DNA from: Amyloporia xantha
Taxonomy: Eukaryota > Basidiomycota > Agaricomycetes > Polyporales > Adustoporiaceae
Length of the DNA stretch: 64,000 nucleotides
Assembly (NCBI GenBank): GCA_036971615.1
Contig: JAYKKR010000010.1
Location: 62,001-126,000 of the forward strand
Direction of reading: 5' to 3'
Below are positions 54,536 through 64,000 of this stretch, one piece after another. Numbering within the stretch: position 1 is the stretch's first letter; every line of letters begins with the position of its first letter. The notes beneath the pieces are model-generated. The model worked only from the letters and a program-made list of their open reading frames with translations. It had not been told where the DNA came from and ran no database searches. Both the position numbers and the translations under genes were made by a program.

Positions 54536-55595
54536 TCAAGTCCAGTCAAAATACTTGCCGCCCGCGTAAGGACCGGCCATTCGTGTACAGACAACCCACT
54601 CCCACACAACATCAGCAGCGGAATCCCGGCCGCGACGCAATGTCATCCGCATCCTGCCCCCTTTAGGTTCGATATTTGTCTCATCAGGCTGCGAGGAAGG
54701 AATTTCATCCTGTGTCAGAGCTTCCGGGCATTTCGGTGAGCATGTCGGAACCTAAGGACCAAGCCAATTTCCTACCTTCCACGGTCCCGATCCATTCAAA
54801 ATACTTCTCCGCGAACATGGCGACAGATTCACGCCTGCGAGAGGAAGATGGTGTCCCGGTCTCGTCTTGAGCAGGAGATACGGGTCGGAGGACTGGTAGC
54901 TTTAGATCATGTAATTTTGAATCGAAGACGGCCAATGCGACAGGTGAGGTTCTGAGGGACGTTCGTCACCGGGTCCGTTCACACTATCCACGAAGCACAC
55001 TCACGACTGCGCGGAGAGTGAATTCACAACCGTCAACGCGCGCGAGATGAGGGATAGATATGTCGAGAGACTATCAAGAGCACGGCATTTGGAAAAATAG
55101 AGCTAGACGAGAGTTTAAAGACGCACGTCGGCTCATTTGCACCAGTAGAGCAGAAGGTCGATATCTCATGAAGAACAAAAAGCGAGGGTACAGTGGGAAG
55201 TGTCGTCTTCGGGTGGTGGAACGATCCTTCGTAGACATGCAGCATCGCTAAAAGGAGAGCCAAGTGGGCTTGGGTTGGCGGGTAGCTATATCCTGGGTCG
55301 GGATCACTTTCGAAACAGAAATGCAATAGAGGACCAACAGAATGTCGACCCGAGATGAGGCACTGCATGTTTGACCATGTCCGCCGTGGATCTTCAGCCA
55401 TTCGTCGTCGCATTCTACCAGTGCAGCTGCGAGAGTCTGCCGAGATGGAGTTATCATGAGGGCCTTTCCTTTTGGGTTTTGCGCGTTTTGTGACAGCATC
55501 AGGTGGACGGGTGCAGAGGGATGAAAAGGACCCTGAACTAGGAGCGTGCGGAAGGGGGGAAGGCCGGGACTCGGGGGAGGAAACAAGGAGGCCAT
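54536..55595 (-). CDS. Conserved-looking multi-exon gene of unknown function
   Basis: It starts MASLFPPPSPGLPPFRTLLV, with KALMITPSRQTLAAALVEC and DDEWLKIHGG in exon 1. The second exon gives YPPTQAHLALLLAMLHVYEG and TVPSLFVLHEISTFCSTG. A third gives AVFDSKLHDLKLPVLRPVSP and MFAEKYFEWIGTVE. A possible last exon gives GGRMRMTLRRGRDSAADVVW and ends KYFDWT at 54536, only 46 bp from the hAT duplication. The junction into the last exon is not in phase with the best sites, so the stop may instead be at 54705. The strand order with regular beta/alpha-like segments suggests a folded enzyme or ATPase-like protein, but I do not recognise the family. Confidence 0.5.
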
Positions 55596-56016
55596 ACTTG
55601 AGCACTTGATGAGCCGGAGTCAGCCTGACTTGCAAGCTGTTGATGCTGGAAACCCTATGACTGACTGTATCAGTTAACCCCAAATCCCCAGTTGGCAGGG
55701 TTCAGCATCACATCCGAGAGAACTCAAGAGTCGGGACAGGCAACCGTGACGCTGCTTGAGGGCGTCGCGCGTGACTTCCAAGCACGTGTGGGTGTCACGA
55801 CGCGCTTTGCCACACCAGTGGCCACCCACATGCTTGGCCGCATGCCTGTGGCCTCATTGTTCTGTTCTTCGCTGCCTTCTCAACTTGCTTCGAACTGTGA
55901 TTTGGATATAAATACTGAGGCCGGCTCACCTGGCAACATCCACCTGGGGCAAGTCGCCACGATCTTTCTCAGCACTGGTGTGGCTCCCATCGTCCAGCCA
56001 TCGTCCTCGACCAGCT

Positions 56017-57563
56017 ATGTACGCTCCAGACCGCCGTCGCTTTATCTTTGAACAATGGCCAAGAAAACCCAAAGGCCCTGCCCTCGGGAAGCCACCTCCA
56101 AGTGGCAAACGTCCACCTAACCAACTTGTGTGGGGTGCCGACCTCGACAGCTTCTTCTGGACCGCACGCTTCCCTGGGCTGAACGTTCTCACTGTCTGGA
56201 CTCGCAGCATGATACAAGAATATGGAGAAAACTACTACGATCTCGAAGAGATCAATGACTACGAGCCGGATCCTCATTTGATCCCACCTTATCCTCTTCT
56301 GCACGTTACTGAAGAGCCAGACACGAAAGAAGATGTGGATTCACACTCGGAATCTGCCTCAGAAATGGATCAGGATAAGGTCGAGGGAAGCGACAAAGAA
56401 AAGGGTAGGGCATATGATTCCAATGATTCCGATAATACTGTTGCAGTGTCTGCTGCTCCGCCCGCCTTGCCTATCGCAACTTTCAAGCCTACCATGTCGG
56501 TCTTCAAGGCTACGGAACGTGTCTTCGAGATGTTGCCGAAGCTCGAGGAATTTATTCCAGACCAACACTTTCCTGATATCCTCCTAGTGCATGACCCTGA
56601 TGGTCTGACTCCCGGCGCGGAGAGTCAGTCGTCATCTAGACGTTCTAAACGAAAGAATGGTGCACAGGCCATCGAGTATAAGCGTGTCTGGCCCACCTTT
56701 GACCGCGACACTTCCACTGCATCAGGAGCTACAACCGACACAAGCGATACTAATGCGACCGCTGCGAACCCGCGCACCGCGCATTTGTATCTGTCGGCGA
56801 AATGCCGCATGGGAGTAGGAAACCATTCCCTCGTCTATCGTGCGGCGCTCACTCTTCCTCCCCCGTTGATCGCTGAGTCGCCTACTGGCCAAGTCACTGT
56901 GGCGGCAAAACTAGCATTCCCTCGGCCTTCTGCACGCCAGATGTTGCATAATGAGGCTTACATCTATAACAAGTTCCCTCGGCATCTGATGGAGGATTGG
57001 AGCGGATACAACTTAGTGACGCCGCACAAGTATCCTGTGCCTGTAGATGCAGTGGTTCCAAAGTTCTTTGGCTATTACGTTCCTGTCGAACCTGGTCAGT
57101 CATCTTCCGATAACGACTTGAGCCCTATTTTGCTCGTCGAAGAGTGTGGAAAGCCGGTTGATACGAAAGATCTCAGTCCTGATGAACGGTACGGTTTAAT
57201 TGCTCTCCATCCGGATGCGCATCTGACGATTTGGTTTTATCCAGATCACAGTGTTACACACATATCATCCGCTTGCACTACGAAAACTTCATGCAGAATT
57301 CAGTATATGTGCGCAATATCATGGTGCAACCAGGTCCGCTCAACTATCCTCCGTCGGAACGAACCTTAGCTCGTCCCAGCTTCCGTATAATAGATTTTGG
57401 ACGAGGAGAGTGGCTGGACGACTGGTTCAGAGTTGTTTCCGGAAAGCGTTTGTCAGAGGTTAAAGATTTGGAAACTGACAACGACTTTCATAGCTGGCGA
57501 AAGAAGGTTACGCGGCAGGAAAAAGAAGCCAGGCAAGAGCTGGGGGGCCCACTTTTCGATTGA
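56017..57563 (+). CDS. Kinase-like protein, fungal atypical type
   Basis: It starts MYAPDRRRFIFEQWPRKPKG. An acidic disordered part (SHSESASEMDQDKVEGSDKE) precedes the kinase-like region. That region has GVGNHSLVYRAAL (glycine loop), VTVAAKLAFP (Lys), NEAYIYNKFP (Glu helix) and SPILLVEECGKP (hinge). After an intron (GTACGG near 57189, acceptor CCAG at 57240) come HIIRLHYENFMQNSVYVRNI and SFRIIDFGRGEWLDDW. The DFG is present and the Asn of the catalytic loop is in place. The HRD position reads HYEN, so the catalytic Asp is missing at the usual place. The protein could be a pseudokinase or have shifted chemistry. It ends QELGGPLFD at 57563. Confidence 0.7.
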
Positions 57564-58557
57564 ACTAATGTTGTGGGTTCGTTGTATATCCGTCACCTAC
57601 TTTTCTGATCGCGGAATTTCTGTCCGCACATTCACTTCTACCTATTGATCTTGTTCTTTTGTTGACTGTCTATTTCATCACTATCACTTCTCCCTGCCTA
57701 TTTGTGCAATATAACTCCGCTATGTCTCCTAGATGTATCGTAGTCTTTACTAACACGCTGATACTGTGTAACCTTGATTTCATTCGTCTACTTGGCGGGA
57801 ATACAATATTGTAGTAATTGTTGACACGTATAGGATGGGAATGCTTGTGAACCGAGGTCTCGTAGTCGCAAATTCTGCGAGCACTCATGATCAATTGAAT
57901 GCGCTCAGGCTTGTAATTACTTATAACTTCGGGATTGTCGTTCGAAATCAGAATCAAATTGCTCTGAGTCATTGTCTCTCACGATCAGTTTGCCTCCTAA
58001 TACTGGTCGTGTGCAAGCGTTGCCTACTGCATACTACTTGGTGAGTTGGTACGAACTTCTTTTGTGCAGCCCCTTGCACTTGAATATTTGATCAAGTCTC
58101 GCAATACAGTGAGTTATCCATACATCGTCACTCATGTTTACAAATCGCTATCTCTATACTATATGTGGCAGTGTGTTCGAGTGGCGTTGCCAATTCCAAT
58201 AGCCTATACTACTCCTTGTCAATCTCTTTTGAATTGTTCGGTACTTGATCAAAAATAATGACCACCAGCTGACATGGTGGTGCATTTTATCAGTCTGAAT
58301 CCACATACATCGGCCGTTTGTTTCTACAATGTCGCAGATCGCGAATAGCAGCCAACGCGTCCTGCGTTCCCAGAAAACTCAACAAGATGTATGCGTGCAT
58401 AATTCTGTCCAATACGTTTATCATGTTCACGGCTTTGTCTTTGCGTAGGTCATTGACTACGGTCATGTATTGCGCTCAGGGAAACGGATATCAGAGGTCA
58501 ATACCTGAATGATCAATCTGACTTGTAGATTTTGACGATGTTACCTCGTAGACATCG
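57564..58557. other. Intergenic, about 1 kb, no gene seen
   Basis: The stretch is AT-rich with only short frames. A small hairpin (ACCACC...GGTGGT) lies near 58262-58285. Nothing else stands out. Confidence 0.5.
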
Positions 58558-59749
58558 ATGAGCGTCAAGAAGACGCCTAAGGCACGCCCCCGAAAGAAGA
58601 AAGCTGCTGTATCAGAATCGACCGTGCCTTCGGTCGAGCTGGGTTCCAAACTACCCCTCGAGTTGTGGTCGCTTATATTCGATTACTTGGACAACAGTGC
58701 CGATCTGGCGAGGGTCAGCCGTCTCTGCCGATTTGTCCAATACGAAGCGGAATCAATGCTCTATCGTTTTGCTCACCTGGAAAAGGTCCCTCGTGTGCGA
58801 AAATTTCACCGAGCCATCTCGACATCACCCCGACGGGCAGCTACCATACGTAGCTTAGGGATCAGCGACAATGGTCACTTCCAGAACGTCGCGTCAATGA
58901 TAAACGACATTTTGCAGTTGGCACGAAACGTAACCGATCTCGAACTTCATCTTTTCCTGAACGATAGGGGTCAAGTGGACAGTCTGTACACCCAGTTGAA
59001 GCAGTGCACCTTTCAGCTCAAGCGTTTAAACACCACGTTGGACCTCGTGTCAGGTGGCTTTGACTTCTTAGCACACCAGCCGACTATTGAAAGGCTCTCT
59101 GTGAAATCTGGCCTATGGCACGTACCAAACACCGCCCTGTCCCCGGACGTTTTGCCTCATTTGCGGATATTGAGTGTCAACGCATCCCTGATCCCTGTTA
59201 TGCGGCACATCCATAGCATCACTCATCTGGATATCTTCCTCCCGTCCAGGGACACGATCGACACCGCTTTTCAACTTTTCGGACGCCATTTAATCAGTTT
59301 CAGGGCGGTGCGACTGACGCAGTCGGCTGATCCTAATATATCCAAGTTCCCGATCAATTTAATTAGCAACGTTATGGCTCCCGCCTTGCGATTTGCCGAA
59401 ATTCGAGATATCACACTCGCGGTACGTTGGATGCTTTTCGTCTGTACTGTAGCTCAAATCCGTCTTTCAGAACTACGTACCATTGGGCGAGAACGAAAAT
59501 ATCGACGTCACGAACATGTTCGGACCCGAGGTTGTAGTAGAAAGGTTCTTATGGGCTCCAGACTGGCACCCAGATGAAGTTCCCCTTGCCGATATGTGCC
59601 TTGTCGACGTGCGAAAATTTCGCAAAGGCGGTCCTACAGACGTGGAAGACGTTACGCCAGTTCGTGTACGTCAAATCGGCGGGACACTATACGTCATGTG
59701 CGCTGACCAAAAGATGGTGAACTTGTTGAACAAGAGGATGCGAAAATAA
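58558..59749 (+). CDS. F-box-like protein with LRR-like body
   Basis: The product is 380 residues. Exon 1 is 58558-59421 and exon 2 is 59471-59749, joined by a 49-nt phase-0 intron (GTACGT...TTTCAG). After a basic start (KTPKARPRKKKA) the segment KLPLELWSLIFDYLDNSADL matches the F-box core, suggesting an SCF ubiquitin-ligase substrate adaptor. The middle has repeated hydrophobic strands typical of degenerate leucine-rich repeats (NVTDLELHLFLND, LPHLRILSVNASLI, SITHLDIFLPSRD). The end (VRQIGGTLYVMCADQKMV) is not recognisable. Large families of such proteins exist in basidiomycetes; the target is unknown. Confidence 0.75.
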
Positions 59750-60231
59750 AAGAGTGGGACGAGGTATAGCTTGGAGAAGTATTATAAACACCAAGACAGG
59801 ATCCGAGACGTGCTCAAGCCCGACATACAATAGATTGGATTGGTTCATATGGCGCAAACAGAATATTCATGTAATTGAGCTTGTTTCATCTGCTAGAGTA
59901 TTCATGTTCCCTTTGAGAAATATGTACGTGCGTACTTGAGCGAGCAAGGAAGAACACGGCAGAGGTCTACTCGTTCTCTGATTGGTTCTCTGAACTGGGA
60001 TCTCCGATCGCTGAGGCCTCCCAGCCACCGGCGTCGCAAAGTCAGCGCCAGCTTCAACTACCAGTCGGACTACTTTCCAGTCTGTGGAACTCTGTCCGTC
60101 TCGGTCTTTATAGTGTCTATGTTGTCTTGCTCGTGATTGGTTCTTGCAGCGTCGAGAGACGAACTTGCCGGCTAGGACACAAACATCGTTTTCTGACCAT
60201 CTCGCAAGTCTGAGACCTTTGCTTATCCACC

Positions 60232-61800
60232 ATGCATCCATTCGCTTCATACGTTCTTCGTAGCTATTATCGGGAAACAGGCTGGAACGAGGACAACCTG
60301 TATGCGAATCTTACACGCTCATCAAATGGTACGTTGGTCCGCGTCAAGTCTCAGACAGAGGATCTCAATTTGGTCCAGCAATCCTTGATTTTAGCGTGCC
60401 TCGAGGGCTGCACTTTTCGATTTCGAAGTCACCCAATCCCCTCTTTAAAACAACCTACTCCATGAATGCTCTTCCGTCCCTCAATGGGTCGGTTGGGTAC
60501 ATATTTACGTCTTGCGAACTGGACGTGAAGGGGTCTGCAGATGTGCGCTTTAAGGATATGATTGATCGATTCAAAGTATACGACCAGCCTCGCAGGCCTG
60601 AGGGAAAGGAAGAAGAGTGGCTTGCAGGTGAGCGAGTCGATACCCGCGGTGAGTATGTGTCGAAGTCATGCACTGATATCCAACACCCCATTGAACAGAC
60701 CCTTACAGACTACCTTCTCTATGGGCGGGTATATATCCCAACTGGAAGAGTTGATGCACTCTATTCGACCAGGATATCCCCTACATTTCAAGCAATGGTC
60801 GCTGCTATCTCCGACCCAAGGTCAAGTCTGACAGCGGAACCCTCGCGGGGGAGCAATGTCCCCTCGAGCAACGTAATGTTGAGCCTCCAGCACGACACGG
60901 GAAAATGGTGCACTGAATATACATGGAGTGCAGAAGATGGAATGTGGGGTGTTCGCTGCCTGCATAATTTCGGAAAGGTCGGGGGTTCCAATGAGTCTAC
61001 AGACGAAAGTGAGAAGTCCACGACCGCCCCAGCGAGGAATCGCTCAGGGATGAAGAGGATTGACGAAGAGGATGCTATGGAAGGCGGCTTGAAAGGCCGG
61101 GTGTCAGCCGGTGCTGAGTTTTATTTCAGTGCCAAAGAAAAAAGTGCCGGGGGTGAGTTTCGTCAGGCATCTCCCTGGTTTGACCAGTCATGACCTTTGT
61201 CATCAGTGTCTACTGGCATACGTTTCACCACATTGCCCGACGCAACTCCGCCATCCTTCCAGGTCCCATCATCGTCTTCATCATTGCAGGCCTCGACGAT
61301 ATCCCGCGGTCCACCTTCACAACCTCCAACGACAATCACGGCGCTCTTCAACCCGATGCTGGGACATATGTCTGGCGCATACTCTGCTCGTGTCTCTCGG
61401 GATCTTTCTATGAGCTCTCGCTTTGACTTCAACGTGTACAGCTACGAGAGCGAATGGTCCATAGGTGCAGAATGGTGGACACGACGCGGTAGAAGTATGT
61501 TCATGTCTAGCACGCCGACTCCAGATACACCAACGTCTGATGGCGCTTCAAACACGGCTGCCCCTGAAACTCTAGGTGACGTGCAAGGTGTTGTGAAAGC
61601 CCGTGCGTCAACAACAACGGTGAATATCTTCCATAATTTCATCTCGATGTTACTCACATTTCTTACAGGACTTTTCATTGTTGTGGGAAGGACGTTTGCA
61701 TAACATGTTAGTTAGTTTCGGTATCGTCTCTAATCTCACTAGTAGAGCGAAACCCATCAAAGCGATTGGGCTCGAGCTGTCGTATTTCAGTTCAGGATAG
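60232..61800 (+). CDS. MDM10: Mitochondrial outer-membrane protein MDM10
   Basis: MDM10 is a beta-barrel of the mitochondrial outer membrane, part of the ERMES ER-mitochondria tether and helper of the SAM assembly complex. The start MHPFASYVLRSYYRETGWNE is characteristic. Next are FSVPRGLHFSISKSPNPLFK, SLNGSVGYIFTSCELDVKGS, LLYGRVYIPTGRVDALYSTR, QHDTGKWCTEYTWSAEDGMW and RVSAGAEFYFSAKEKS. Exon boundaries near 61153-61202 and 61620-61668 (GTGAAT...TTACAG) lead to DFSLLWEGRLHNMLVSFGIV and the end AIGLELSYFSSG at 61800. Without the last splice the frame would stop at 61703 with a non-family end. The proline/serine-rich insert near 61270 is a usual loop. Confidence 0.93.
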
Positions 61801-62036
61801 TTACATGTGGACATAGAGACTCTCATAGGTATTCGTCAACGAGGACGCTAAGCAATTTATTGGTACAATAAAAACTCCTGTGTACTGAAGGAAGAATTAC
61901 TTGCAATGTACGTAACCAAACTAACCAGGACAGATGGGTATCGAGCCATGACAAACGACGGTGATAGGGAATTAGCGATCTTTAAATAGGAGCAAATCAT
62001 TACAGATAGAAAGCAAGAGTGCAGGGAGAGCTAGAT
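61801..62036. other. Intergenic between convergent genes
   Basis: MDM10 and the RGG gene converge here. No further gene or terminator structure is evident. Confidence 0.5.
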
Positions 62037-63804
62037 TCAGTCCTTCGCGGCCGCAATTGCGGCAGCCTCCCGTTTCGGCAGCGGGCTCCCTCCAAGGGTC
62101 CTGGCAAGTCTCGAGATGGCATCCACCGTAATGACAGGTCGCTTGGCATGTATAGAGCGGGCGTGCGCGGTAGACGTACCCGAGCCGACTGGGGGAGATG
62201 AATGCGTGCGAGCGTGATGCGCGTTGTCTCGCGCCAGGCGGTCCGAGTCAGAAATGTGGCCAGGGAAGTTCGACACGGAGGCACTGTGAGGCTGCCGATG
62301 CCCTCGTGCAAGTGTCCTCGAGCGCGTGTGAGGCATGTCCGTTGCAGGCTGTGCGGAGAGATGGCTGGGTGCAGACATGGAGGATGGTATTGGTGCATGG
62401 ATCGATGCTCCAAGGCCACGCTCGGGGGACCGACTCTCCTCGTTCTGCTTCTCCTCTGCAGACTTGCTGGCAGCAGGAGCATGGATTGATTGCGCTACGC
62501 CGCTCTCAAGATCAAGCTCGGGAACGGGTGGCTTGGAAGGAGGTTGGGCTCGAGCAGGCTCCCCATTGGCATGACGAGAATGCCGCTTTGGAGCAGCGGA
62601 ATCGAGTGCTGCAGCAGGCTTCTGCGGCAGGGAGGGGTGGAGAGGAAGCTTCGCCGTTTTTGGAGACATGTCCTTGGGTAGCAACACCGGAGCATCAATG
62701 GTATTAGGCTTCGCAAGATCAGCCTTGACTTCGTGAGCGTGCAATTGTTCGCTACCACGAGTTTGGCTATCACTCTTGCTAGTTTCTTGTCCCTTCTTAG
62801 ATCCGTCACTATGAGGTGTTACTAGCGCAGATCGTTTCCGCTCGTCCTTCGCTGCCTTCGCGGCCGGAGGAGTATCGACAGATACATCGTGATACTTGTC
62901 GACGGCGGAATCGTCTGAAGTGACGATGACCGGGGTGCCGGGATCGAGACTAGGTAAAGGCTTCAAAGCGTCCTCCAAAATAGGCGATATGATGCTGGCC
63001 TTGCCGGATTGGCCAGATACATCTGGGCGACTTGCAGAAACTCCCCAATCCGGAAGCTCAGGCAGACTATCGTCGTCGTCACTAGCCCAGTCAAAATGAC
63101 TGCCAGGCGTGTGTGGTCGATCCATGGCGATCGCTCGGACGCGCTCGACAATGGCGTCGATGTTATTCTTGATGTCGAACGATGGTTGTTGGGAAGCAGC
63201 GACTAGGTGGGGAGGGAGGTCTTTGGTGATTTGCACACTAGCTTCTGAACGGAGCTGGCTCAAGCTTGACTCGGACGACAGGGAAGACTTCGACGGAGCT
63301 GAAGATACTGCCTTGCTGTGCGAACGTTTTCGGCGATTGGAAGGGCGAGGAGCGGTGGCACTGGGAGCAGAAGGATTGAGAAGGGGTCGGTGGAACCGAA
63401 TCAGCGCCGTTTGCAGACGCCTTTCGTGAGACCTTGATCTCCGACACCTTCCTGGTAGGCTTTGGTCGACTGGACGGCTTGTTCGGAAGAGGTGCAGAGC
63501 TGGGAGCTGACGCAGGAGTGGGTGTGGCCCCTGCCTTGGGGCCATCCGTGAGGGATTTGTCTTTGCTTTCGTCCTTCAACGGTTTGTGGCCATTCTGGGT
63601 TGACGCCGCACCACCTCTGCCACTATTGCCACCGCGACCGCCACGACCGCTCCTGCCTCCCCGACCACCAGGTCTACCTTTCGGAGCGCCATGAGATGTA
63701 GCACCGGAGTCATTCTTGGCCCATCCTGATCGAGCGGGACCAGACTGGTTATTCCAAGACAGGCTGCCACTGCTGGGTGCCGGGGGAGGGAGAGTAGAGG
63801 CCAT
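62037..63804 (-). CDS. Disordered RGG-rich protein, unknown
   Basis: It starts MASTLPPPAPSSGSLSWNNQ at 63804. Residues 40-65 are RGG-type repeats (KGRPGGRGGRSGRGGRGGN), common in RNA-binding proteins. After about 63390 a second long frame continues with NRRKRSHSKAVSSAPSKSSL, IVERVRAIAMDRPHTPGSHF, DWASDDDDSLPELPDW and a long Ser/Pro/Ala-rich tail ending REAAAIAAAKD at 62037. The two frames need an intron or frameshift near 63380-63430 that I could not place cleanly (a GTTCCA...CCCAG intron is out of phase). The short SLPELPDWGV segment is the best candidate for a conserved binding motif. RNA binding is inferred from the RGG repeats only. Confidence 0.6.
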
Positions 63805-64000
63805 CGGTGAGAGGAATGGCTAATGGCCACGTATATTGTTCAATTTCTGCCATGGACGTAAGAGAGGACATTGAAGCCAGAAAGAATGACTGCTTGGTGT
63901 TTACTCACAGACAGATGGTTACAAATGATGAGTTCGGTGATAGCCAGTATTTGAAAGCGGGACGAGGGAGAGGCGTGCGAGATGCGAGAGGAAAATGATG
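63805..64000. other. Promoter side of the RGG gene, window end
   Basis: This is probably 5' untranslated and promoter sequence of the leftward gene. A short open frame is present but not convincing. Confidence 0.4.

Noticed and set aside
58262..58285. Hairpin as a terminator
   Set aside because: A single short inverted repeat in AT-rich intergenic DNA; no evidence of function in a fungal nuclear genome.

Overview
The window looks like nuclear DNA of a filamentous basidiomycete, most likely an agaricomycete. Genes have many short GT-AG introns of about 50-60 nt. Conserved single-copy fungal genes are present (THO2, GTP cyclohydrolase I, PHO81, PEX12, MDM10). The mobile elements (KDZ, hAT, Tad-like LINE, Ty1/copia, Ty3/gypsy) are typical of agaricomycetes. 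A Rhizoctonia-like source is possible, but this is only an impression from gene style.

Left part (1-32 kb) is repeat-rich. A frameshifted Ty3/gypsy pol runs off the left edge (1-3.2 kb) and is followed by a possible LTR. Between 4.1 and 11.6 kb, minus-strand genes of similar build lie in tandem. One of them is split by a 3.5-kb foldback element (5723-9227) flanked by a 7-bp target duplication that falls on an intron donor site. Next come a truncated KDZ transposase (12.0-12.7 kb), a 683-residue agaricomycete-type gene of unknown role (13-15 kb), a promoter region with five copies of one 14-bp motif, and two rightward genes of unknown function (16.5-20.5 kb). A decayed Ty1/copia element (about 21.1-27.65 kb) carries a 940-bp, nearly perfect palindromic MITE inside its reverse transcriptase. 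It abuts the 3' half of a hAT transposase (27.65-29.3 kb), which itself carries a small MITE-like insertion. A 5'-truncated Tad-like LINE with a poly(A) tail follows (29.3-32.0 kb).

Right part (33-64 kb) is mostly housekeeping genes: THO2 (mRNA export), GTP cyclohydrolase I (folate/pterin), an ABC half-transporter-like protein, PHO81 (phosphate signalling, SPX-ankyrin-GDPD), PEX12 (peroxisomal import ubiquitin ligase), a conserved unknown gene, a kinase-like protein, an F-box protein, MDM10 (mitochondrial outer membrane/ERMES) and a disordered RGG-rich protein. A nearly complete hAT transposon (51085-54482) with clear TIRs and an 8-bp target duplication sits only 156 bp upstream of the PEX12 start codon.

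The best leads are the foldback element that split a gene at a splice site, the palindromic MITE with RNA polymerase III-type boxes in both arms, the LINE RNase H domain that lost most catalytic residues inside an open frame, the clustered promoter motif at 15.3-15.7 kb, and the hAT insertion in the PEX12 promoter. All calls come from reading the sequence; no database search was run.
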